NCBI RefSeq assembly: GCF_020283565.1
Contig: NC_060061.1
Span: forward strand, 23,101,362-23,165,361
DNA from: Trifolium pratense
Lineage: Eukaryota; Streptophyta; Magnoliopsida; Fabales; Fabaceae
Length of the DNA: 64,000 nucleotides
Reading direction: 5' to 3'
The notes under the pieces were generated by a model. It made no database searches. It was given only the letters and a program-made list of their open reading frames with translations, and was not told the DNA's origin. Positions 23,664 to 34,557 of this stretch are shown here, one piece after another. Each line of letters opens with the position of its first letter. The first letter of the stretch is position 1. A program made the translations under genes and the position numbers.

Positions 23664-25190
23664 GTGAAATTGTGTTTAAATAATTGATGCATGGGTCAAA
23701 AAGTGTGATGAATCATTTCTCTTGTGAGCCTAAGCTATCATGATTCACGCATACATGATTACTTAGGTGCTGAAATAATTACTTTACAATTTAATCTTTG
23801 AGTTAATCACATATTCACATGTACAAGTTTATCCTTGAGTGTACTAATTCTTCTTAATATCTTTTTAGTTCTTTTAAAGTACTTATTTGATCTAAGTTCT
23901 GTAAATTAAAAAATGACCTTGTGCCAGTACTGTCTGAAATTTAAGGCTAAACTTAGAGCAGTAAAAATTACCGTTTCTGCGGAAGAAAACAAGTAGGTCC
24001 TACACTTGATTTGGTTTGCAACAACTTGGTGTGCTTGAAGGTTGCGTATTAACATTGTCTTTAGGGGTGCTATAGCCGATTATGGTCAGTTGGTGGATCA
24101 AATTAAGCTAATTTCTTGGTTTTGGTTTATTGGCCGTTCGGGTAAACATTGTCCCTATTTGTACTCCGATTAGTGTGTCAATCCCTTAAAATGTTTGCTT
24201 AGTATTTAAGAGATTTTGTTGTATTGTAAGGATTTGAGTACTTCTTTTACTCCTTATTAATACACAAATTAATTAATCCTTCCTAATACAATTTTCATAA
24301 TGTCATAGTAAATTTCTTCAATTGCGGTGTTAAAATCATATTATGAAAGCTGAAGGAAATTTCTTCAATTGTTGATACATATTTCCACATTACTATTAGT
24401 AGTCATTGGTCTTAAAGGAGCTTAAATTCAATATTGTCTACTTTAAAAATCAACCTTTCTTTGTCGTAACATCTTCCACGACAAGTACTTTGTGAGGAGC
24501 ACAGAAAGTCCTTTTGATAATTTGATTGAATAGTCTTCATCAACACCCAATCTTTTAATCGAAGACTTAATTAGGGTCCGTTTGAAACAGTTTTGCTTTT
24601 TAGTTTTAAAAATGTATTTTATAAATTAAATTTTCAAAACAGTTTTTAAAATGCAAAACACAATTATAACCTGTTTTTGTTTTTTAGTTTTTAAAACAAT
24701 AAAATTGAAAACAATTTTTAAAAACAATTTTTGAAAAGAGGGCTTTCAAACAAGTTTTTTCTTTTTTACTAATTTTTAAGAACTAAAAAAGAGTATTTGG
24801 AAAGTGTTTCAAACAGTAAGAAATTGTTTTTTATTCGAGTAACAAACATTTTTATTTTTTTTACTTCATATTCATTTGAGTTTTCTCTACTTTACCCAAT
24901 ATATATGATCTCATGCATTACATTGACATTTATTTAACAAATCCAACATGAAATTACCACCTTTTTTTTTTTTTTTTTACAAATAATTAGACAATTACAA
25001 AATCTTCTTTTGTGTCTTGAACTATAATTATGTGCTCATTAGTTTTTTTAATGGAGATTAGTCACCAAATTTTATATCTATAATATGATAACTCAAAAAA
25101 TAATACAAGAGTTTACAAATTCATAAAAGTAACAATTAATTATCAATTAAAGAATAATTATATGAATGAACAAAAGCTGAATCTAATAGA
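23664..25190. other. AKR1 3' region and AT-rich spacer
   Basis: 23664-23900 matches the 3' flank of the second reductase (shared TTTCTCTTGTGAGCCTAAGC), so it includes the 3' UTR. Beyond it lies AT-rich DNA. At 24570-24840 a segment with GGGTCCGTTTGAAACAG at one end and GTGTTTCAAACAGT at the other, and internal AAACAATTTTTAAAA repeats, looks like a small MITE. No gene is seen. Confidence 0.5.
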
Positions 25191-25199
25191 AGAAGCTAC

Positions 25200-25292
25200 A
25201 CAAGCCACTAGGTTTGGTCTAGTGGTGAAGGATTTGAGTAGTATGCTAGAAGTCTTGAGTTCGATCTTCAGCTCCATTGTAAACAAAAAAAA
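25200..25292 (+). mobile_element. tRNA-derived SINE (degenerate)
   Basis: TGGTCTAGTGGTGAAGG resembles an RNA polymerase III A box and GAGTTCGATCTTCAGCTCC a B box, 30-40 bp apart, followed by an A-rich tail (AAACAAAAAAAATAAAAT). It does not fold as a functional tRNA. Confidence 0.6.
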
Positions 25293-25471
25293 TAAAATAG
25301 AAGAGGCTAGACTCATACGATAAGGCGAGCCAAAATTCGAATTCCAGCCAAGAGATAAACAAATTTAATGTCCGATACACTTAAAATAAACATTTATGAG
25401 AAATAAACAATTATATATTAAATTTAAACCCTTGATTTGTTAAGTGTTCATAGAAATTTCATGTTACCAAC

Positions 25472-25560
25472 AATGAATTGGTCCAAGTGGTAAGAATTTT
25501 AGGGCTTTAAGCAAGTGGTCATGGGTTGATTCATGGCTTCGGTTGAGAGAAGAGAACCTA
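25472..25560 (+). mobile_element. Second tRNA-derived SINE-like fragment
   Basis: TTGGTCCAAGTGGTAAG (A-box-like) and GGTCATGGGTTGATTCATGG (diverged B box) are in the same spacing and orientation as the SINE at 25200. More degraded, with no clear tail. Confidence 0.45.
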
Positions 25561-25583
25561 CCTTATATACCTCACATGTTTTC

Positions 25584-27628
25584 TGTAACACCAAAACCCC
25601 TTAACGCGAATTTATTGAATATAAATAAATAAAACACTTAAGAAAATTGTGGCGTCACAATTATAATATAAAACTACAGCACAAACACGTCATGCTAGCA
25701 CAACGGAAATTAAAACCAAATATAGTTCATTGTGCATATCATACAATAACCATATTGTTCACATAATATCCCTAGGCTCTAGGCCATATCAACAACAAGG
25801 ATATTATGTTTACAACAAAAAGTAAGGATTAGCAAGGTGGCAACACGGGCTTAAGTACAATTCAAGCGAATAACCCGACACGGTAAACAACTAATCAGAG
25901 CAATTCTATACAACTCATCAAAAAGATATACAAATATATCTAAAGGAGTAGTTTAAGCTAAACTCCTCACCAAAAAGCGCGCTACCACAAAGCACGAGCA
26001 AGCTCTCTAACTCTGAGTCGGATCCTCAACCTGAGTATCTGAACCCCCAACGGTCCAGCACATAACACAAAACATGAGAGTTAGATCACATAATCAAAAC
26101 ATAAGTGTAAGTAAAACGGTACTTAAACACTTCTTCATAATACATGCATATTCACAATTATACATACACATCAACATCTATCATTCAATTATAAGTTCTT
26201 AAACACATATAATCGAATACTCAATTATCAATTATCAATTATTACAAATAACCAAGCACGTGTCACATATCACTTATCACATAAATGTACAATTAACCTA
26301 ATGCAACTCTAATGCTTCAACTTTATGAATGTCATCCTAGACATCTCTAATGCATGTGGTACCATATTTTTTATTAGAGTATCTCACCTCTAATATCCTT
26401 CTTTATCGGATAAATATAATCTGATATACTTCTTTATTGGAATATCCAATATCCTATTTAATTCATGAATGCATATATATGTTTTTCATGAATTCACTCA
26501 CAATTATTTAGCATAAAGCTCTTCATTTACAATGTGGAACACTATCCAACATTCTTCATCATTAAGATTAAACAAAACCTTAATATTCTTCATTTATAAC
26601 TTCATACATGATTAACAATCATCAACGATTAATAATGAGCATTATAAGCATCAATAAGCATCAACAATCATGTAAGAATACCATTAAACCATGTTAAAAG
26701 TGCCTAATTACACTTACAAACATCAACAAAAGTTGCAGTCCCAGTAGTAGCGAGCCGTAGCGAATGACACCAGGGAATTACTGACTCATGGCGAACAGTG
26801 GCGAGCAGTAGCGAGCTGCTCGCTGAGCGAAGGCCTGGCGAACCACACCAGTGGAACACCTGCTCGTGTCGAGCTGTTCGCCACCAGTTTGCTGAGCGAA
26901 GGCCTCTTGTCAGGAAGGCTCAAAACCTGTGATTTCCACTCCAAATCACCCAAAAATCCCATTTTTCATGTTATAAATCCCAAAATAGTTTGTATTCAAG
27001 TGTAACAAACACGTGTAAACACAAAAGGACGGTTCATTTCATAGATCTACATCATAAACATCGAAAAAGTAAAGATTTACCACTTTTACTCAAAACTTAC
27101 AAGAACACAATGTTCTTGAGTTTAATCATCTAAAAATTCTGTTTTTATCCATTAGATTCGTTCATACATCATGATAAGAGCATGTTAAACATGTTATGAA
27201 CCTTAGATTCGATTTTCATCAAGAAAAACTCATCTAAGCTAAAACGAAAATGGGGTGGAGAAAGTTCGGGTAAGGAGAAATCTACTCTCATACCTGGATT
27301 CGAAGAAAAACTCGAAGATTGCTCTTGAATCTCTTCACTTCCTTTTGCCCTAGCTCTTGAGCTCTCCCTTCTCTCTAAGCCCTCACAAGAACAAAAGAAA
27401 ATGAAATGTTCTCTCTCCCTCTTAGGCCATATGGGCGCCCCCCACTACGAGACAAGGCCCATTGGGCTTCAAGCCCAATTGCTTGGCCCAATAACACGTG
27501 AACTCTCACTACTCGCTTAATAACTAAAGTATTCGATAAATAACTAAAGTTATTAACTTAATTAAAATGCCACGTCAATAAAATATTTTAACACACAAAA
27601 CTAATAAAATGAAAATTGGGTCGTTACA
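25584..27628 (-). mobile_element. Solo LTR (2045 bp), gypsy-like
   Basis: The plus strand reads TGTAACACCAAAACCCC at the left end and GGGTCGTTACA at the right. The minus-strand reading TGTAACGACCC...GGTGTTACA is typical of Ty3/gypsy LTRs. The perfect 5-bp duplication TTTTC lies at 25579-25583 and 27629-27633. There is no internal coding domain, so it is a solo LTR. An internal GC-richer block at 26735-26910 carries repeated GCGAGC/GCGAAC motifs. It lies between AKR1 and AKR2. Confidence 0.85.
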
Positions 27629-27809
27629 TTTTCTGACAGAGGTTAATAATTACTAACGACAATAGAAACTTCGTAGTAATATCATAATAAAAAAAAACTT
27701 CATGTTGTTTATTGCATTGCAGTTTCGTAGGATAAGAAACATGTGATTTTTTTTAATTAAAAAATAGATGTAAAATAGTAAGAAATCAGTTTTTGTTTCT
27801 TATAAAAAA

Positions 27810-28112
27810 TTAAATGTACATGTGGCACTGCCTCGTCATCATCTTCCGTTATCTCCATTTAACGGCAGGGACCAAAATTGATGCATGGAAAATTTAGGAC
27901 CAAATTTGAAAATATTTTTGGCAACCAAAAGCAAATTTTGTGAATCTTTTGTAGTAACCGATCACATTTAAAAGGTTCATTTCTTCCGACAAATATTTTT
28001 TAATATGCATCAGGCTAAAGATTGAACCCAAGATCAAATGATTCAAGAACTAAAGTATCCACCCCTTCTACTTCTACAACATGTTGGTAAATTTAAAATA
28101 TTTATTGAGAGC
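27810..28112. repeat. AKR upstream duplication, copy 2 (left part)
   Basis: Matches 21700-22005 upstream of AKR1 and is continued at 29622-29840 after a solo LTR. The target duplication AGAGC at 28108-28112 belongs to the LTR insertion. Confidence 0.75.
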
Positions 28113-29621
28113 TGACTGCAGTCTGGCAAGTGGATCAGTCTATCGTCGAGTAATAATTCACACTCTAGGTGTCTATTGTCCATTGATTTTGTTTTGCTTA
28201 TCAGAAAAAAAAAAACACTCTAGGTGTCTAGAACGAGTTCATATCCACAGGGATCGTGCCAAGACAACTAGTTTCGTTTAGGAATTAAGATAATTTTGCT
28301 TTCGCTTTGTTTGTTTGAAAAAGATTTTGAGACAGAAGTTAGATAGTATAAGACTAAAGATAAAAGAAAGAGTTCAAAATGATAAAAGTAGGTTAAGTAC
28401 TTTCAAATCCCTCCCTTATTCCTGCTTGGTAACTGGCGCTATATCTGCTTACTATTCATTTATCATCTGGTGGTTAATTTCTATTAGATAAGTTCAGTGC
28501 TACCATTCTTTATCCTATTGCAACTGAAGAAAGTATAGCAAACCACTGGTAGGGCCCCCTTGTTTGTCACGTTTTCTACCTTTAACAAGTTGTCACATGT
28601 TTTCCTACCTTGTTTGCCTAACTATAATCATGCAGAATTTAACTATGTGCGACTCTTAATCCACAAATCTAACCTTAGATACTGAATTTAATGGTCTCAT
28701 ATTTGTTGGTTATATTATCTCTTTAATTCGGAGTTTCAGATGTGTCACGGGATCCACTTCAATTCTAGGTGCTAACAAAATATGCGCGCGTTCATATATG
28801 AAAGTGTATAAATAAACAGAGACAATAACAGATAATAACTGAATAGTAATTGTAAATAGTCTTTTTCGAACCAAATTACAGGTCTCAAACATTCATAAGG
28901 AAGGTCATCGACTCGACCTAACCTAAAGGGACTTGGCTATTATTAAGCATATTGAACAATAAAGAAAACATGCATAAAAATAACCTCGATTCCTTGCGGA
29001 GAAAGTTTCGTCTCCCTATGATGGGGAAGTCTCCTTCCCTTGAGAGATCCTTAGCCCTCCTTGCTCCTCCTCCTTTGCTCCTTAGAGACTTATATATTGT
29101 TCTCTGAACTTCTGAATGAATAATTGTGAAGGAGGAGAACTCTATTTATAGTTTTTAGTGGATTTGGGCTTTTTCCAACGCGGCGCGATGGGATCCATCG
29201 TAGCTATGATGAGCGTGTTTTCTTGTTTGATCAGCACACAGTTTGTTCTTTTCTCCCTGCGGCCAAGTTTTCACTTCATCGTGGCCACGATGAATACATC
29301 GTGGACACGATGAGAATTCAGAATTAGATTTTTGCTTAAACATGAAAGTTGTAGTTCTTTGTCTTATCTTTCCAACGCATGGTCACAGGACTCGATCCGA
29401 TACTTGTAACTCCATTTATGGCGTTTTTGGTACGATGTGGTATATTCAGCGTATTTCTTCCTTTTTTTCCCTTTTTTATGCGGTTTCCACTTTTCTTGCT
29501 TCTTGGTCAAGTAACTTCATAACTTTAGGTATTTGCTTGCATTTGGTCTTCAATCACTACTAAAACTACTAAAAACTAACCTAAATAGTACCTAAAAACA
29601 TCATATAATTTACTGTCATCA
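28113..29621. mobile_element. Solo LTR (1509 bp)
   Basis: Begins TGACTGCAGTC and ends TACTGTCATCA, flanked by the perfect 5-bp duplication AGAGC (28108-28112, 29622-29626). The uninterrupted site is preserved upstream of AKR1. The interior has no conserved retroelement domain. The phrase CACTCTAGGTGTCTA is repeated at about 28160 and 28216. It separates the proximal 390 bp of the AKR2 promoter from its distal part. Confidence 0.85.
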
Positions 29622-29650
29622 AGAGCATAAACTTATTTTACTGTAAAAAA

Positions 29651-29742
29651 AAGGCTTAATTACACTTTTGGCCCCTTATTTTCATTTTAGGTTTCATGTT
29701 GGTCCTTTATCTTTTAAAAGTTTCAATTTGGTCCCTTATCTA
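29651..29742. mobile_element. MULE-end-like fragment
   Basis: GGCTTAATTACACTTTTGGCCCC with repeated GGTCCTTTATCTTT / GGTCCCTTATCT phrases resembles the terminal repeat of the MULE at 34558-36029 (GGCTTAATTACTAAATT...GGTCCCTTAAA). It is absent at the corresponding place upstream of AKR1. Confidence 0.45.
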
Positions 29743-29910
29743 GATTGAAAAGAAGCAACGAAGAAACAGCAAAGCAGTGACATCACAAAGTAAAACTAGA
29801 ATGTACTAGAATATAGAAGTTTGAATCTGCTCCAGTTATTCCTTGGGTCATTAGGGTGCAAATAGTCAATAATCAACAATCAACAATATCTTCTTTGTGT
29901 CTTGAACTAT

Positions 29911-29918
29911 TATTTATA
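29911..29918 (+). promoter_or_regulatory. TATA box of AKR2
   Basis: TATTTATA about 100 bp upstream of the start at 30018, at the same place and in the same context (AACTATTATTTATAGCACAA) as in AKR1. Confidence 0.65.
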
Positions 29919-30017
29919 GCACAACTCAAGTCTCAAAACTAACATAGTAACATACTACAAAAATAAGAGACAATTGTGAATTGTGTAAACCTTGTGCCTT
30001 AAACCAGCACAAAAAAT

Positions 30018-31497
30018 ATGGCAGATAAGAAAATTCCTGAGGTGGTACTAAATTCAGGGAAAAAGATGCCAACAATAGGATTTGGAACAGGATCAACTCC
30101 TCATCAACAAACTTTGCTTGATGCCATTGAGATTGGCTATAGACATTTTGATACTGCTGCTTTCTACAATACTGAAGAACCTCTAGGCCAAGCTGTGTCA
30201 AAAGCTTTAGAGCTAGGCCTCGTTAAAAATCGCGATGAATTATTCATTACTTCTAAGTTATGGTGCACTGATGCTCACCATGATCTTGTTCTTCCAGCAC
30301 TCAAAACCACTCTCAAGCAAGCATAATTCTCTTAATTTTTCCTCTTCTTCTTTTATGTTTGTGTATATTTTATTACTTGTCTAATTTTTATTTTTTTTTG
30401 GTTTGAAATTGTTTAGAAAGCTGGGATTGGAGTATGTGGATCTCTATTTGATTCATTGGCCAGTGAGGTTTAAACAAGATGTTGAAGGTTTGAACTTTAA
30501 AAGTGAGGATATAATTCCTTTTGACATAAAAGGAACATGGGAAGCTATGGAAGAGTGTTATAGATTGGGCTTAGCCAAGTCTATTGGTGTTAGCAACTTT
30601 GGTATCAAAAAGCTCTCTACACTTTTAGAAAATTCCCAAATTCCACCTGCAGTTAATCAGGTATAAGAATTTTGTACTAGTTGATTTGTTTGATTCATTC
30701 TGACATAGAGAAAAGCATCAGACACGTATCTGATACTGATATGTGTCTGATACGTGTCTGATACTTCCCTATACGGATAGTATCCAATGATTTATTTTAA
30801 ATATATTTCCATTTTTTTTGAATGGCTTTAAATATATTTCCATTGATACTTCTCGAATACATTTTCGATAATTTCTTATCAACTTAGCACACAATTGTCA
30901 TCTAGATACGATTCTTCATCATACTAATTATAGACGCAAAAGTGATTGTTTTTGTTACACATTCTTATTTGGATTTAGGTGGAAATGAACCCATCATGGC
31001 ATCAGGGGAAACTCAGTGAATTCTGCAAGCAGAAAGGAATCCATGTGAGTGCATGGTCACCACTAGGAGGATACAATCTAAGTTGGGGTTCGTGTGCAGT
31101 GATGGAGAATTCAATTCTGCGCGAAATTGCTGAGGCTAGAAAAAAGAGTGTAGCTCAGGTGCAGTTGATTAACAGTTTAAACTTCCTAAAGTCACACATA
31201 TACTACTTCTATATCGAGATGACTGATACGTTGAAACTATATATATCTAATGTGGATATATATATTATGCAGATAGCACTAAGATGGATACACGAGCAAG
31301 GGGCAACTCCGATTGTAAAAAGCTTCAACAAAGAGAGAATGAAACAAAACACTGAAATATTTGATTGGGAGTTGAACCAGGAAGATTTAGACAAAATCAA
31401 TCAGATTCCTCAATGCAGATTTCAAAAGGCAGAAATGTTTGTACCTGATAATGGACCTTACAAATCCTTGGAAGAGCTGTGGGACGCCGATGTTTGA
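30018..31497 (+). CDS. AKR4-family NADPH-dependent aldo-keto reductase, copy 2
   Basis: Exons 30018-30316, 30417-30660, 30979-31158 and 31273-31497 encode 315 aa with exon lengths identical to AKR1 (299, 244, 180, 225 nt). Catalytic Asp45, Tyr50, Lys80 and His113 are kept, as are [13 protein letters not shown] and KSFNKERM. The intron 1 donor is GC (AA|GCAAGC) with acceptor TTTAG; no GT donor preserves frame. Intron 3 is 114 nt, a multiple of three with no in-frame stop, so a retained-intron transcript would encode a 353-aa protein with a 38-residue insert ahead of IALRW. Likely cytosolic; the substrate is unknown, as for copy 1. It keeps the 3' flank of copy 1 and is followed 0.5 kb later by a convergent SAUR gene. 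Confidence 0.92.
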
Positions 31498-31944
31498 GTG
31501 AAATCGTGTTAATTTCCTTTTTCTCATTCAAAAAGTGTGATGCATCATTTCTCTTGTGAGCCTAAGCTATTAAGCATACATGATTACTTACTTAGGTGGT
31601 GAAATATTTACTTACAATTTAATCTTTGATTTAATCACATGTACAAGTTTATCCTTGACTGTACCAATTCTTCTTTATCTCTTTTAAGTACTTATTTGAT
31701 CTAAATTTTTTAAATTAAAAAAATGAATGGAATATATTTGCTTCTTTCATAGTAAGGTAAAAGTTGTTTTCATGAGTTATGGAACAAGAGAAAAATTAGG
31801 TAGATGCAAGACACATATGTCTCTTTGTATTATTATTCTGCATATAAGTTTTAATACAAATTCATTGAAAATTTTCCTAATCAAGTCATAATCTCTCTAT
31901 AAAGAAAAAGTTAGACTTAGACTATAAAGAAAAATAAGTGTCTT

Positions 31945-31982
31945 CTGTACAAATTTGCCTCAATTAATCTACATCAGTTCCT
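31945..31982 (-). promoter_or_regulatory. DST-like mRNA instability element, SAUR-A 3' UTR
   Basis: On the minus strand GGAACTG - ATGTAGATTA - CAAATTTGTACAG has the three-block layout of the plant SAUR downstream (DST) element (GGA / ATAGATTA / TTTGTA). It lies just after the stop of the SAUR at 31996-32271. DST elements are known to make SAUR transcripts short-lived. Confidence 0.65.
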
Positions 31983-31995
31983 TCTTCTGAAGGAG

Positions 31996-32271
31996 TTAGC
32001 ACAGATTCAAATGGGAAGTAATATCCAAGAAAATGTCTTCTCTGCAAGGAATCGTGAGACCACCTGTTGGATGGTCATATCCGAATTGTTCCTCAGCTTG
32101 ATTCAACAATTCTTGAAACGATGGTTGGCTCAAATATGATATAGGGATCACAAACCGCTTCGTTTTCTCTCCAACATATACCGCAAGATATCCCTTTGGC
32201 ACATCCACGCCTTTTAAAGATGTTTGGTTTGCAGCCCTTTTGATGATATTACCGGATAAACGAAAACCCAT
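31996..32271 (-). CDS. SAUR-like auxin-responsive protein A
   Basis: Single-exon gene of 91 aa, the usual size for this group. It has the SAUR core: [38 protein letters not shown], then [10 protein letters not shown] and a short hydrophobic C-terminus. Small auxin-up RNAs act mainly by restraining PP2C-D phosphatases and so promoting acid growth. The N-terminus MGFRLSG matches neighbouring SAURs. TATATATA stands at 32389-32396, about 120 bp upstream. It is divergent from the SAUR at 33239 and nearly the twin of the one at 46322-46594. Confidence 0.93.
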   Translation of the reverse strand: MGFRLSGNIIKRAANQTSLKGVDVPKGYLAVYVGEKTKRFVIPISYLSQPSFQELLNQAEEQFGYDHPTGGLTIPCREDIFLDITSHLNLC

Positions 32272-32388
32272 TCTTGTATGTGTTGTTAAAAGAAGATGTT
32301 AGTCTAAAATTGTTAGACTTGTGTGTATAAGAAGATGGTTTGTGTTGTGAATGATTTTGTGTTGGTTCTAAATGTTTGCACCCATGAA

Positions 32389-32396
32389 TATATATA
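32389..32396 (-). promoter_or_regulatory. TATA box of SAUR-A
   Basis: TATATATA in the context CCCATGAATATATATAGATG, conserved in the paralogous promoter at 46730-46737. Confidence 0.6.
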
Positions 32397-32743
32397 GATG
32401 AGACGATATGTACCAAACAGTCGGCGGCAACTTGAAAGATCATTGAAGGAGGACCATGAGATTTGAGCCATTGTGAGCCATAGAACTTAAGGTAGACAAG
32501 GGCATATAATAGATCACATGATATTGCCTTAAATTACTTCCTAGAGGGTCAACTTCAAATGTCATAATAGTAGATAATGCATGTCCCACCTCCTTAAGTA
32601 GAGGCTAGAAACATGTCTATGGCATGCTTACAAAATTATGAAGTAGCAACTAATACATAATAAAAATGTCTACAAATTTCCTTGTAACAGTAGTATTAGT
32701 TAGGGACATACATAGGATTTTGTTATAAATTGTGTTCTTCTCT

Positions 32744-32749
32744 TGTCTC
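32744..32749 (+). promoter_or_regulatory. TGTCTC auxin-response element candidate
   Basis: A core AuxRE hexamer in the shared intergenic region of the divergent SAUR pair. Single hexamers occur by chance; the location is what makes it plausible. Confidence 0.35.
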
Positions 32750-33034
32750 GAATTCTATTATTTAGTAGCTATCTATTAGGTAGATTTCATGGTTCATATA
32801 TCAAAATCAGATCCCAAGAACCAATTTTCTGGTTGTTAAACAATAATTTGAGGAGCCTGTGATATGTTTTGAGCTTGTCCTGGTGCAAGAATGCAATTAT
32901 TATCTTAGTGGTTGTAAAGTCTCTTTCTAAAGGGGCAAAACTAAGGTGGCATGAGTTTTCAAGTCTCAAGTAATGCTTGATATAATTAAACGACAATGAA
33001 ACAATACCATGTGACATCTCATTAGCCCTTGTCT

Positions 33035-33040
33035 TGTCTC
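33035..33040 (+). promoter_or_regulatory. TGTCTC auxin-response element candidate
   Basis: A second TGTCTC, about 60 bp upstream of the SAUR-B TATA box at 33099-33106. Together with 32744-32749 it makes auxin control of the pair plausible. Confidence 0.4.
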
Positions 33041-33098
33041 TTATCAACTAAAATTCAGCATAGAATTATTTTCACAAAGACTCGTCTATCTATCTATC

Positions 33099-33106
33099 TA
33101 TATATA
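33099..33106 (+). promoter_or_regulatory. TATA box of SAUR-B, preceded by CTAT microsatellite
   Basis: TATATATA 133-140 bp upstream of the start at 33239, immediately preceded by a CTAT repeat (33084-33100). Confidence 0.6.
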
Positions 33107-33238
33107 CTCGTCATTACATTCTCAAGTAGCAATACAAGTCACTCACAAATACAAATTCAAAAGTTTCTTTCTTTCTACACAAGCTTCTGCATTCAGTGTT
33201 AATCAGTGTGCTGCAACTCATAATAAGAAATTAACAAT

Positions 33239-33508
33239 ATGGGATTCCGATTACCTCCTATCAGAAGGTCATCATCTTCCAAGGCTGTGGATGAAGTCGC
33301 AAAAGGCCATCTTGCAGTTTATGTTGGAGACAAAATGAAGCGGTTTGTGATTCCCGTTTCATTCTTGAATCAACCTTCATTTCAAGAATTATTAAGCCTG
33401 TCAGAAGAAGAATTTGGATATGCTCATCCAATGGGGGGTCTCACAATTCCTTGCAGTGAATATGCTTTCTTAGAACTCACTTCTTGCTTCAATGTTAAAT
33501 CTCACTAA
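33239..33508 (+). CDS. SAUR-like auxin-responsive protein B
   Basis: Intronless, 89 aa. The core motifs are [39 protein letters not shown] and [10 protein letters not shown]. The N-terminus is [20 protein letters not shown]. Start and stop are unambiguous, and its TATA box and DST element are in place, so it looks functional. It is transcribed divergently from SAUR-A. Its duplicate at 47492-47753 carries a frameshift. Confidence 0.93.
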   Translation: MGFRLPPIRRSSSSKAVDEVAKGHLAVYVGDKMKRFVIPVSFLNQPSFQELLSLSEEEFGYAHPMGGLTIPCSEYAFLELTSCFNVKSH

Positions 33509-33511
33509 ATA

Positions 33512-33549
33512 GGAAACTTACATAGATATTAGTTGAAACAAATTGTACA
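33512..33549 (+). promoter_or_regulatory. DST-like mRNA instability element, SAUR-B 3' UTR
   Basis: GGAAACTTACATAGATATTA followed by AACAAATTGTACAG directly after the stop codon gives the three DST blocks in order and spacing. Conserved downstream of the paralog (47767-47812). Confidence 0.65.
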
Positions 33550-33651
33550 GCAGATACTTAGATAGATCTTATTTTTGCACGAAAAGATATGTATATAAAC
33601 AGCGACCTTTTTGCATATTCTCTTTGTTTTTCATTTTATTTTATCTTAGGG

Positions 33652-33738
33652 TCATGCTAAACAGTGCCCCCGGGCACTTGTTAAGCATACCAAAAGGGGT
33701 CATGCTAACCAGTGCCCCGGGGCACTGTTTAGCATTTT
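33652..33738. mobile_element. MITE termini, palindromic
   Basis: GGGTCATGCTAAACAGTGCC-type and GGCACTGTTTAGCAT-type ends stand in opposite orientation only about 80 bp apart, around a GCCCCGGGGC core. A related terminus occurs inside the hAT element near 53753. Probably a very short deletion derivative of a MITE. It is missing from the matching place after SAUR-D. Confidence 0.5.
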
Positions 33739-33794
33739 CCTTTCCTTTATATTATTGTTTAAAACATCTGCTTTTCTGGCTTCTGCTGCTATTG

Positions 33795-34015
33795 TTGTCC
33801 AGTAAGCCTGTAACTAAACAATGACAAAGGTCAAAAGAAAACATAATTCTCACTGAACGATTCCAAATTCCTATTAGCTAGTTCTTTTTGTTTGTTGATG
33901 ACAGTTGATTCTTCATTTCTGAGTCATGCAGCATCTTCATATGGCTTTTCGTGTTTTTTAAGACCACAAATAATTATATACTGGTTAGACATAACTTGTC
34001 CCTAACTCATTCAAC
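33795..34015. repeat. Duplicated SAUR tail block
   Basis: Matches 52262-52476 (shared CAGTAAGCC/CTGATAAGCC start, TCCAAATTCCTATTAGCTAG, CATCTTCATATGGCTT, TAACTTGTCCCT). It is the downstream end of the AKR-SAUR-SAUR block. In the other copy it is pushed 4.3 kb away by a large insertion. Confidence 0.8.
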
Positions 34016-34044
34016 ACTTTCAAAAACTTAATCCAATAACGAGA

Positions 34045-34548
34045 AACAGGTGCACTGTAACAATTACTTAGTATTGTTGAGGTTAATTATTTGATGTCTT
34101 GAATAACACAGGCTCATTCTATGAAGTTGTATGTTTCAGATTTCAATGCTAGTTGTATTGAAGGTTGGACTGGTATGGACGACCATATCATGTGAACTCT
34201 ATTATTTTCTAATTAGTTTCTCTACAATTTAAGATATATTAAATCTAATTTCAAGAAATAAAAAATTATTTATTTATAAGTAACTTATGTGGCGGTCTCT
34301 CATGATATGTTGATTTCTCTTGCTTTGGTTATTAGAAGAGAAATACAGTCAATATCCAATAATCAATAATAATACAATAATTATAATATCTTATTTGCAT
34401 CCTAAATTAACCACCATTTATAACCAGATCTCAAGTCTCAATGTTAACTGGATAGTATTTGTCTGATCAAAGCTTATGCATTGAAAATTGTGAATTGTGT
34501 GAAGCTTGTCGCTTGTGCATTTAAAATTATGTTATTTTTTTTTTAATA
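34045..34548 (+). pseudogene. Orphan AKR promoter and leader without a coding sequence
   Basis: Collinear with 37000-37485, the region upstream of and including the leader of AKR3. Shared phrases are CTTAGTATTG, TGAATAACACAG, GATATGTTGATTTCTCTTGC, CAATAATTATAATATCTTA, CCACCATTTATAACC and AAAATTGTGAATTGTGTGAA. Homology stops just before where the start codon should be and runs into T-rich DNA and a MULE. The reductase coding region that once followed is gone, replaced by a broken F-box-type gene beyond the MULE. Confidence 0.8.
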
Positions 34549-34557
34549 ATTTTTTTA

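Noticed and set aside
25200..25292. Possible tRNA gene
   Set aside because: Box-like promoter motifs are present, but the arms do not fold into a cloverleaf; a tRNA-derived SINE fits better.
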